Source of the DNA: Hyphomicrobiales bacterium
Lineage (GTDB): Bacteria; Pseudomonadota; Alphaproteobacteria; Rhizobiales; Beijerinckiaceae
Assembly (NCBI GenBank): GCA_028290125.1
Contig: JAQGKM010000215.1
Location: 1-7,020 of the forward strand
Reading direction: 5' to 3'
Length of the DNA stretch: 7,020 bases
A program made the position numbers and the translations under genes. Below, one piece after another: positions 1-6,031 of this stretch; position 1 is the first letter of the stretch, and each line of letters begins with the position of its first letter. The notes beneath the pieces are model-generated. The model was not told the DNA's origin and ran no database searches. It was given only the letters and a program-made list of their open reading frames with translations.

Positions 1-819
1 CTCGAAGCCGGCAAGCATTCGGTGACGACGTTCCAGCCGATCGACATCACGACGGCGGTGGAAATCACCCAGTCGAAATATGATGGCGTGGTGTTTGAAG
101 GCGAGCATCTGGGCTGGGTCATCACCAACATGAGGCATTCGCTGCAATACATGCTGTACCGAGCTCATATCGCCAAGGGCGGCGTCGCCCCATCCGTCAC
201 GCCGACCGCGCGCATCCCCGCCAACGGCTGCGAGATGAACCAGTTCATGGCCAAGCAAGCGCTCGACATTGGTTGCTACGGCATCGTCTTCCCGCATGTC
301 TCGACCGTGCAGGAAGCCTATAACGCGGTCGCCGCCTGCCGCTACCCGCGCCTGAAGGACAAGCCGCTCTACGAGCCCGCAGGCATCCGTGGCGATGGCC
401 CGATGCAGGCCTGCCGCTACTGGGGCATTGCCCAACAGGAATATTACGAAGTCGCCGACGTCTGGCCGCTCGCGCCCAAGGGCGAGATCCTCGTCGTCAT
501 CCAGATCGAGGACACGATGGGCATCGAGAACCTCGACGACATGCTGGCGAATGTGCCGGGCATCGGCGTGGTGCTGATCGGCGAAGGCGACCTCAGCCAG
601 GAGCTGGGTTACCCGCGCCAGACCGAGCACAAGGTCGTGCTCGACGCGATGGTGCAGGTCGTCGCCACCTGCAAGAAGCACAATGTCATCGTGGGCCATC
701 CGCATGTGTCGAAGGCCAACGCCGAGCGCGTGATCGGCGAAGGCTATCGCTACCTGATGGCCGGCGCGCCGCGCAATTACAGCGAACTCAACGACACGCT
801 GAAGGCCGCCGGCCGCTAA
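1..819 (+). CDS. HpcH/HpaI-family aldolase (5'-truncated)
   Basis: This is the C-terminal 272 residues of a class II (metal-dependent) aldolase of the HpcH/HpaI/citrate-lyase-beta superfamily, TIM-barrel enzymes that reversibly cleave hydroxy-oxo-acids to pyruvate-type products plus an aldehyde in the cytoplasm. Seen, numbering from the first codon in the window: FEGEH with H36 (the usual family form is xDxEH), ARIPANG with R71, IQIED with E170 and LIGEGDLS with D197. E170 and D197 match the family's metal ligands; H36 and R71 match its catalytic His and Arg. Between the CRYP motif and GIRGDGP there is an extra stretch (LKDKPLYEPA) not found in short HpaI enzymes, suggesting a distinct subgroup. 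A GTG at 22 could be read as a start, but the frame is open to the left edge and LEAGK before it aligns with the family N-terminus, so the true start lies outside. Substrate unknown. It converges on the cytochrome/ThDP operon. Confidence 0.9.
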   Translation, partial: LEAGKHSVTTFQPIDITTAVEITQSKYDGVVFEGEHLGWVITNMRHSLQYMLYRAHIAKGGVAPSVTPTARIPANGCEMNQFMAKQALDIGCYGIVFPHVSTVQEAYNAVAACRYPRLKDKPLYEPAGIRGDGPMQACRYWGIAQQEYYEVADVWPLAPKGEILVVIQIEDTMGIENLDDMLANVPGIGVVLIGEGDLSQELGYPRQTEHKVVLDAMVQVVATCKKHNVIVGHPHVSKANAERVIGEGYRYLMAGAPRNYSELNDTLKAAGR

Positions 820-842
820 GGCCAGCCCGCCTTGCCGACATG

Positions 843-873
843 AAAAAGCCCCGGCGCAAACCGGGGCTTTTTT
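843..873. terminator. Bidirectional intrinsic terminator
   Basis: A perfect 12-bp stem is formed by AAAAAGCCCCGG (843-854) and CCGGGGCTTTTT (861-872) around a 6-nt loop (CGCAAA). A T-run follows on the plus strand (868-873), and the A-run on the left (843-847) gives a T-run on the minus strand. It lies 23 bp after the aldolase stop and about 5 bp after the cytochrome stop, which is the expected place for a terminator shared by convergent genes. Confidence 0.93.
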
Positions 874-877
874 GTTG

Positions 878-1225
878 TCAGCGCTGGTTGAGCAGCGGAA
901 TGTCCTTGACGGACGGGGGTTTCTTGATCGTCAGCAGATAGGCGTGGATGTCGGCGACATCCGCGTCCGGCAGCACCGCCTCGACGTAATTGGGCATCAG
1001 CGTCTCACCCGAGTTGCGGATGAAGGCCGCGATGCCCTCCGCCGGCAGCGGATCGGGCGCGAGTTTCGGCCCCGTGTTGGCGCCCTGCCCCTGAAAACCG
1101 TGGCACTGGTAGCAGCCGACCTTTTCAAAGATCTGGCGTCCGCGCTCGGCATCCGCCGAGACGGCGGCCTGCGACCCGCAGAACGAAAGGCCTGCAACGA
1201 GCGAGAGAATGGAAAGGCTTTTCAT
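878..1225 (-). CDS. Secreted class I cytochrome c, monoheme
   Basis: A 115-residue periplasmic electron carrier. Residues 1 to about 24 form a Sec signal peptide (Lys2, hydrophobic core, SQAAVSA before the likely cleavage site). The single haem-binding motif is C38-Y-Q-C41-H42, and M77 in the TLMPNY segment is the probable sixth haem ligand. The remaining roughly 90 residues fit the minimal class I cytochrome c fold, with a final helix near ADVADIHAYL. Cys16 in the leader is preceded by Phe and does not make a valid lipobox, so a lipoprotein is unlikely. The start is supported by GAGGAGAG about 5-12 bp upstream on the minus strand. It is the second gene of an operon with the Tat-exported ThDP enzyme, 11 bp after that gene's stop, so it may accept electrons from that enzyme or from a dehydrogenase acting on its product. 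The partner assignment is inference; the cytochrome identity is secure. Confidence 0.93.
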   Translation of the reverse strand: MKSLSILSLVAGLSFCGSQAAVSADAERGRQIFEKVGCYQCHGFQGQGANTGPKLAPDPLPAEGIAAFIRNSGETLMPNYVEAVLPDADVADIHAYLLTIKKPPSVKDIPLLNQR

Positions 1226-1239
1226 GATCTCTCTCCTCA
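1226..1239 (-). promoter_or_regulatory. Cytochrome c RBS overlapping the ThDP-gene stop
   Basis: On the minus strand the junction reads TGAGGAGAGAGATC followed by the cytochrome ATG. The Shine-Dalgarno core GAGGAG begins inside the TGA stop of the preceding gene, so ribosomes finishing the ThDP enzyme unfold and reach the cytochrome start. This supports translational coupling and fixes both the stop at 1237 and the cytochrome start at 1225. Confidence 0.8.
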
Positions 1240-3183
1240 GCGCGGCTGCATGACGACGTCGACAAGCACGGGCTCGCCGGCCTTCACCATCGCGACGGCG
1301 CGCTTCAGCACCGACCCCAGTTCGTTCGGGTCCGTCACCGGCCCGAACGACGCCATGCCCATCGACTTGGCGAGCGTCGCGAAATCGACGTCAGGGTTCT
1401 GGATCTTGGTGCCGATGCTGGCGCGCTCGATGCCACGGTTGCGCCAGTTGCCCATGCGCTGCACGTGCATGACTTCCTGATGGTAGCCCTTGTTGTTGTG
1501 CATGATCGTGAGCAGCGGAATCTTGTGATGCACCGCCGTCCACAAGGCGCCGGGGCCATACATGAGATCGCCGTCGCCCTGCACGTTGACGACGAGGCGT
1601 CCGTGCTCGCGATGCGCCAGCGCGGCGCCGAGCGCAGCCCCCATGCCATAGCCCTGCCCGGCGCCGCCGGAATCGCCGATGAACTGATAGGACTTGTCGA
1701 AATTCCACAAACGATGCGGCCAGTTGCTCAGCCGCGCGTCGCGCGACACCAGCGCCCAGTCGTGGTCCTTGATCGCCGCCCAGAGTTCTGCGGACAGCCG
1801 CGCCGTCGAGATCGGCGTTTCATCCCAGCCGAGCGTCGCCGCCTCCGAGATGAGCCGGTTGCGGCTCTGGTCGAACGCCTTGGCGAGCGCTTCGCGGCGC
1901 TTGCCGATGGCGGTCTTGTGCGAGTCCGTCAGCGCCGAACGCACGGCCTCGATCAACAGGGGCAGCGTGGCTTCCGAGTCCGCGGCGATCGACAGGTCGA
2001 CGCCCTGGTAGCGCTGGAAGTCCTGATAATTGGCCCGGATGTAGAGATCGCGCGTGGTGATCGTGGCGAGCTTCGTGCCCTCCTTGATGCGCGTGCCCTG
2101 CTTCTGCGACGGATTGTCGTTGAAGCTGTTGACGATGCCCCAGAAGTCGCTGACCTCGAGGCCGAGAACGAAATCGGCCGCCGCCACCACGGGGCGTGCG
2201 CGATCGGTCTGGTTGAGCGGATGACGGCTCGGGAAATTCTGGCGGCCATATTGATCGACGACCGCGGCGCCCACCAGCTCGGCGAGTTCGACGAGCAGCG
2301 GCATGCCGCGCGGCGTGCGCGTGAGGCGATCGACGACGATGACCGGGTTCTGCGCCTCGAGCAGCATCTTGGCGAGATCGCGCACTGCTTCGCTGTCGCC
2401 CGCCGGCGGCGCCGTCTTCGAAAGCTTGGGAATCCGCAGCTTCTCGCCTTCGCCGTAGCTCATCTCCTGCAGATGCGCGTCGAGCGAGATGGCGACGGGC
2501 GCATAGGGCGGCGTCATCGAGATCTTGTAGGCGCGCGTCATGGCTTCCGCCGCCGCCTGCAGCGACGCAGGCTGGTCGTCCCACTTGGTGAAGTCGCGGA
2601 CGATGGCGAGCGGATCCTGCGCCGCATGCGTCGTGGCGACGCCGGGAATGCGATGGGCGGCGTCGAGATGATTGCCCGACATGACGAACATCGGCACTCG
2701 GTCGCACCAGGCATTGTAGAGCGACATGGTCGCGTGCTGCATGCCGACCGTGCCGTGAAACAGCAGTCCCATCGGCTTGCCCGACACCTTGGCGTAGCCA
2801 TGCGCCATCGCGCCGCCGATCTCCTCATGCATGACGGTCAGAAGCTCGGGCTTCTGGTTCATCGCATAATTGTTGATCGATTCATGCAGGCCGCGGCAGC
2901 TCGACGCCGGATTGGTCGCGACATACTCGATGTCGAGCGCGCGCAGCACATCGACCATGAAGTCCGAACCCGGGCGACCGCCTTCGCTTGAAGATGCGGC
3001 GATGGGCGTGGGCTTTTCGAGTTCAGCCCGCATCATTTCCGCGGACGGCGGCATCGCCTTTCCGGCGGCGGTCAGGGCCTTGGTTTCCGTGGGGACAAGC
3101 GCAGCGCCAGACCCAGCGGCGGCGCCTGCGACGGTCGCGCCTTTCAGGAACAGACGGCGGTTCACCGCGATCTTCTCGTTCAT
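1237..3183 (-). CDS. Tat-exported thiamine-diphosphate-dependent enzyme
   Basis: A 648-residue protein of the acetolactate synthase / pyruvate oxidase / benzoylformate decarboxylase superfamily. These enzymes use ThDP to cleave or ligate 2-oxo-acids. Seen: NRRLFLK at 8-14 (Tat consensus RRxFLK) followed by an Ala/Gly-rich hydrophobic region to about residue 30 and a likely cleavage near TKA36. The N-terminal pyrimidine-binding domain spans about 70-235, with H119-E120 in MHEEIGGAMAHGYAK; E120 fits the glutamate that activates ThDP. A central domain covers about 260-430. The C-terminal domain has G536-D-G538 through N563-N564, the Mg-ThDP diphosphate motif. No FAD-binding signature was evident by eye. 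An upstream ATG at 3243 is possible, but the start at 3183 has a strong GGGAGG 6 bp before it and puts the Tat motif at the normal distance. A periplasmic location is unusual for this superfamily. Substrate and whether it is oxidative or not are unknown. Confidence 0.88.
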   Translation of the reverse strand: MNEKIAVNRRLFLKGATVAGAAAGSGAALVPTETKALTAAGKAMPPSAEMMRAELEKPTPIAASSSEGGRPGSDFMVDVLRALDIEYVATNPASSCRGLHESINNYAMNQKPELLTVMHEEIGGAMAHGYAKVSGKPMGLLFHGTVGMQHATMSLYNAWCDRVPMFVMSGNHLDAAHRIPGVATTHAAQDPLAIVRDFTKWDDQPASLQAAAEAMTRAYKISMTPPYAPVAISLDAHLQEMSYGEGEKLRIPKLSKTAPPAGDSEAVRDLAKMLLEAQNPVIVVDRLTRTPRGMPLLVELAELVGAAVVDQYGRQNFPSRHPLNQTDRARPVVAAADFVLGLEVSDFWGIVNSFNDNPSQKQGTRIKEGTKLATITTRDLYIRANYQDFQRYQGVDLSIAADSEATLPLLIEAVRSALTDSHKTAIGKRREALAKAFDQSRNRLISEAATLGWDETPISTARLSAELWAAIKDHDWALVSRDARLSNWPHRLWNFDKSYQFIGDSGGAGQGYGMGAALGAALAHREHGRLVVNVQGDGDLMYGPGALWTAVHHKIPLLTIMHNNKGYHQEVMHVQRMGNWRNRGIERASIGTKIQNPDVDFATLAKSMGMASFGPVTDPNELGSVLKRAVAMVKAGEPVLVDVVMQPR

Positions 3184-3196
3184 GTAATCCTCCCGA
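3184..3196 (-). promoter_or_regulatory. RBS deciding the ThDP-enzyme start
   Basis: On the minus strand CGGGAGGATTAC precedes the ATG at 3183-3181, with GGGAGG at ideal spacing. No comparable site precedes the ATG at 3243, whose extra 20 residues would bury the Tat motif deeper in the chain. Confidence 0.8.
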
Positions 3197-3252
3197 TACG
3201 TCGCCGTGTTGTCCGACCGGCTGACTTGTTGTGAAGCTAACATCGGCTCTCA

Positions 3253-3267
3253 TGTGAGGCAATCACA
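3253..3267. promoter_or_regulatory. Candidate operator, TGTGA-N5-TCACA palindrome
   Basis: TGTGAGGCAATCACA is a perfect 5-bp inverted repeat with a 5-nt spacer, lying 70 bp upstream of the ThDP-gene ATG and 38 bp upstream of the first transporter ATG. The arms resemble CRP/FNR-superfamily half-sites, although classical CRP sites have a 6-nt spacer. The rest of the 122-bp divergent gap (3184-3305) must contain promoters in both directions, but no convincing -35/-10 pair stands out. The regulator is unknown. Confidence 0.4.
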
Positions 3268-3305
3268 AGCATTGGGCGCCGAACAAATCACCAAGCTGCG
3301 CAGTT

Positions 3306-4649
3306 ATGTTTTGCGAAGACCTTGCGCCAGAGACGCCCATGAACGACCTGCCGAAAGACATCGACCACGACCCGGAGGACACGAGCCCGGTCGTCGGCCC
3401 GTCGCGGCCGCGCCTGCTCGGCGTGCTCGGCCCCGGCCTCATCACCGGCGCCTCCGACGACGATCCGAGCGGCATCGCGACCTATTCGCAGGCCGGCGCG
3501 CAATTCGGCTACGGACTGTCGTGGACGCTGGTGGTGACCTATCCGCTGATGTGCGCCGTGCAGATGATCGCCGCCCGCGTCGGCCGCACCACAGGTCACG
3601 GCATCGCCGGCGTGCTGCGCCGCCATTACCCGAACTGGCTGCTGCAATCGCTTGTCTTCCTGCTGGTCGTCGCCAACACGATCAACCTCGGGGCCGATCT
3701 CGGCGCCATGGCGGATGCGTTCACGCTGGTGCTGCCCGGGCCGCCCAAATGGCTGCTGATCGTCTCCTTCGCGGCCATCTGCATCTACGCGCAGGTGTTC
3801 CTGCAATACACGCGCTACGTCGCCGTGCTGAAATGGCTGACGCTCGTGCTGTTCGCCTATTTCGCCGCAGTGATGACCACGCATGTCGACTGGCGCGCAC
3901 TGGGCGCCGGCCTCGTGTGGCCGAAGCTGCAATGGGACAGCACCTATCTCACGACCGTCGTCGCCCTCTTCGGCACGACGATCAGCCCCTACCTGTTCTT
4001 CTGGCAGGCGGCGCAAGAGGTCGAGGACATTCACGCCTATCGAAATCGCCACCGCCTCACCCGCGCGCCGCAACAGGGCCGGCCGGCGCTGGCGCGCATC
4101 GAAGTCGATACGCTGGTGGGCATGGGTTTCTCGAATCTCGTTGCGCTCGCCATCATGGTGACGGCCGCCGCCACGCTTAACGCCAAGGGCGTCACCGATA
4201 TCCAGAGTTCGGCGCAGGCGGCCGACGCCTTGCGGCCGATCGCCGGCGAATTCGCATTCCTGGTCTTCGCACTGGGCATCATCGGCACAGGCGCGCTCGC
4301 CGTGCCGGTGCTGGCGGGCTCCGCCGCTTATGCGCTGGGCGAAGCGCGCCAATGGCCGGTCGGCTTTTCGCGCAAATGGCAGGAGGCGAAGGCCTTCTAC
4401 GCGACGGTCGCGCTCGCGACGCTCGTCGGCATGGTGCTGAACTTCACCAACATCGATCCGATCAAGGCGCTGTACTGGAGCGCCGTCATCAATGGCGTGT
4501 CGGCCGCGCCCGTCCTGGTGGCGATGATGCTGATCGCGCGACGCCGCGACATCATGGGGGAGTTCACGATCGGGAAAGCGCTCACATGGCTCGGCTGGGG
4601 CGCGACGCTGCTGATGTCCGCCACCATCCTGGCGATGGCTCTTCTCTGA
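3306..4649 (+). CDS. Nramp-superfamily metal-ion transporter, atypical site
   Basis: An inner-membrane secondary transporter of the Nramp (SLC11-like) family with about 11 hydrophobic helices and 447 residues, close to the usual length. The TM1 region reads LGPGLITGASDDDPSG (41-56), followed by IATYSQAGAQFGY, and aligns with the MntH segment around DPGN and QAGASFGY. TM6 reads GTTISPYLFFWQ (223-234), aligning with GATVMPHVIYLH. The ion-binding aspartate is kept (D53), but the DPGN asparagine is Gly (G56), the TM6 methionine is Ser (S227) and the following histidine is Tyr (Y229). Classical Mn/Fe selectivity is therefore doubtful; Mg or another cation is possible. Two ATGs compete: 3306 and 3339 (giving MNDLPKDIDH, 436 aa). 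Neither has a strong RBS, and the acidic N-terminus from 3339 looks natural. It is transcribed divergently from the ThDP operon with no evident functional tie. Confidence 0.88.
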   Translation: MFCEDLAPETPMNDLPKDIDHDPEDTSPVVGPSRPRLLGVLGPGLITGASDDDPSGIATYSQAGAQFGYGLSWTLVVTYPLMCAVQMIAARVGRTTGHGIAGVLRRHYPNWLLQSLVFLLVVANTINLGADLGAMADAFTLVLPGPPKWLLIVSFAAICIYAQVFLQYTRYVAVLKWLTLVLFAYFAAVMTTHVDWRALGAGLVWPKLQWDSTYLTTVVALFGTTISPYLFFWQAAQEVEDIHAYRNRHRLTRAPQQGRPALARIEVDTLVGMGFSNLVALAIMVTAAATLNAKGVTDIQSSAQAADALRPIAGEFAFLVFALGIIGTGALAVPVLAGSAAYALGEARQWPVGFSRKWQEAKAFYATVALATLVGMVLNFTNIDPIKALYWSAVINGVSAAPVLVAMMLIARRRDIMGEFTIGKALTWLGWGATLLMSATILAMALL

Positions 4650-4800
4650 ATTTCGAGCTGGGACGGAACCTTGCTGCAAGCTAAGCATTAAGCAGATAGG
4701 GGCAGCTTTTACGCTGTTCAAGAGACGTGCGATTTTGACTTCAGCTTGACAATTTTTTTCAAATGCAGCGACAATTCATTTCAGAAGAGACCATTGTCAC
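4650..4800. other. AT-richer intergenic region
   Basis: A 151-bp gap between the transporter and the solute-binding-protein gene, noticeably richer in A+T than the flanks. It contains a short direct repeat TAAGCA (4682-4687 and 4689-4694) and a weak GCTGC/GCAGC pairing (4673-4677 with 4702-4706) followed by TTTT. The loop of about 25 nt makes this a poor intrinsic terminator. The right half holds the candidate promoter listed separately. Confidence 0.6.
4746..4775 (+). promoter_or_regulatory. Putative sigma-70 promoter for binding protein/sensor operon
   Basis: A perfect -35 hexamer TTGACA (4746-4751) is followed after 18 bp by GACAAT (4770-4775), a 4/6 match to the -10 consensus, with a T-run in the spacer. 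This would start transcription near 4782, about 20 nt before the GTG start. A second TTGAC lies 11 bp upstream (4735-4739), one helical turn away, and may be an alternative -35 or part of an activator site. Confidence 0.5.
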
Positions 4801-6024
4801 GTGCTCAACACTTCGTCGATCAAACTCGAGACTGATCCACAGCGCAAATCAAGCGCGAGACTAACTTCAGTCATTTATGTCGTCTTAACCATATTTGTAT
4901 TGGGCGCATCGTTGGCGCGCGCCGAAAACCTGCGGGCGACGCTCGTCATCGATGCCGAGTTCGGGCATCCGACCAGCACGTCGGCACAAGCCATTGCGCT
5001 CGGCGCGCGGCTCGCGGTGCGCGACATGGCGCAGGCCGGGCTGCCGGTGACCCTCAACGTCCGCACGACGGACAATCGCGGAATTGCCGCCATCGGATCC
5101 GACAATTTCACCGACGCCGCGCAAGACCCGTCGGTCGTCGCCGTCATGGGCGGCAAGTTCAGCCCCGTGCAGATCGAAGTCGCGCCGCTCGCGCAGGCGC
5201 TGAATCTCATGCTGCTCGATCCCTGGGGATCGGCCGATGCGATCATCGACAACGGCTTCACGCCGAACTGGGCCTTCCGCCTGTCGCTCAGGGACGAATG
5301 GGCGAGCGACATCTTCGTGGAAGCGGCGCTTGCCGACGGCAAACGCCGCACGGGCGTGATCCTTCCCAACACAGCCTGGGGCCGCAGCATGCAGTCTGCG
5401 CTGCGCTCCAGGGCGCAGCGCACGGGCCTGCGCATCGTCGGCGAGCGCTGGTACAATTGGGGCGAGCCGTCGCTTGTGCAACGCTATCACGACCTCGCCG
5501 CCGACGGGGCCGAGACCATCATCGTCGTGGCCAATGAAATCGAGGGGTCTATCCTCTTCCGTGAGGTCGCGGCGCTGCCCGAGAACAAGCGGCTTCCGCT
5601 CCTGTCGCATTGGGGAGTCACGGGCGGCAATCTCGCGCAACTTGCCGGCGAGGCGCTGGGCAAGCTCGACCTGCGCATCGTGCAGACGTTCTCCTTCCAC
5701 ACGCCGCGCACACCGCGCGCCATCCATCTGCGCGACAGGGTGCTCGCCGACACAGGCAAGGCGGCCATTCGCGACATCGAGAGCCCGGTGGGCGTGGCGC
5801 ATGCCTATGACCTGACCTGGCTGCTGGCGCTGGCGATCCAGAGCGCCGGCACGACCAATCGCGCACGCGTTCGCGATGCGCTGGAGCGGCTTGGACCGTT
5901 CGAAGGCGCCACGCGCTTTTACGATGCGCCCTTCACGCCAGACCGGCACGAAGCGCTGTCCCGGGCGGAAGTCTTTCTCGCACGCGACCTGCCCGGGCGC
6001 GGCCTCGTTCCGGTCGAGCCGTGA
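4801..6024 (+). CDS. LivK-type periplasmic solute-binding protein
   Basis: A 407-residue type I periplasmic-binding-fold protein (Peripla_BP_6 / branched-chain amino-acid-type receptor). Residues 16-41 form a signal peptide (Lys/Arg, hydrophobic VIYVVLTIFVLG, cleavage after ARA41), preceded by an unusually long 15-residue polar head. The mature part has features expected of the fold: an early LVIDAEFGHP strand-loop, ALGARLAVRDM helix, DPSVVAVMGG near the first lobe core, PLLSHWGVTGGN in the second lobe, and a C-terminal DALERLGPFEG segment common in this family. The GTG start has only a weak AGAAGAG 11 bp upstream. The first about 110 bp of the gene are AT-rich compared with the rest. It lies 7 bp before a membrane sensor gene, and no permease or ATPase is visible, so a role in presenting ligand to the sensor is plausible. 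The ligand cannot be told from sequence. Confidence 0.87.
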   Translation: MLNTSSIKLETDPQRKSSARLTSVIYVVLTIFVLGASLARAENLRATLVIDAEFGHPTSTSAQAIALGARLAVRDMAQAGLPVTLNVRTTDNRGIAAIGSDNFTDAAQDPSVVAVMGGKFSPVQIEVAPLAQALNLMLLDPWGSADAIIDNGFTPNWAFRLSLRDEWASDIFVEAALADGKRRTGVILPNTAWGRSMQSALRSRAQRTGLRIVGERWYNWGEPSLVQRYHDLAADGAETIIVVANEIEGSILFREVAALPENKRLPLLSHWGVTGGNLAQLAGEALGKLDLRIVQTFSFHTPRTPRAIHLRDRVLADTGKAAIRDIESPVGVAHAYDLTWLLALAIQSAGTTNRARVRDALERLGPFEGATRFYDAPFTPDRHEALSRAEVFLARDLPGRGLVPVEP

Positions 6025-6031
6025 GCCTCAC

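Noticed and set aside
1223..1225. Cytochrome c as a lipoprotein, because of Cys16 in the leader
   Set aside because: The residue before the Cys is Phe (LSFC), which does not fit a lipobox. Ordinary signal-peptidase I sites (Ala-x-Ala-like) lie downstream.
872..1480. A 202-codon plus-strand open frame across the cytochrome gene
   Set aside because: It begins inside the terminator stem region and is antisense to the CXXCH cytochrome and the 3' end of the ThDP gene; it has no domain or RBS of its own.
1465..2991. A 508-codon open frame on the plus strand
   Set aside because: It lies entirely antisense to the ThDP-enzyme gene, whose motifs are intact. The translation is Arg/His-rich with no recognisable domain, as expected for an antisense shadow in GC-rich DNA.
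3184..3243. An upstream ATG that would add 20 residues to the ThDP enzyme
   Set aside because: There is no good RBS before it, and the added residues would move the Tat motif away from the N-terminus. The ATG at 3183 has a strong GGGAGG.
4673..4710. A possible transporter terminator hairpin ending in TTTT
   Set aside because: Only a 5-bp stem with a loop of about 25 nt can be drawn, too weak to call an intrinsic terminator.
3288..4721. A 477-codon open frame on the minus strand
   Set aside because: It is antisense to the Nramp-family gene. The translation is a charged Arg/Asp/His-rich string without motifs or hydrophobic pattern.
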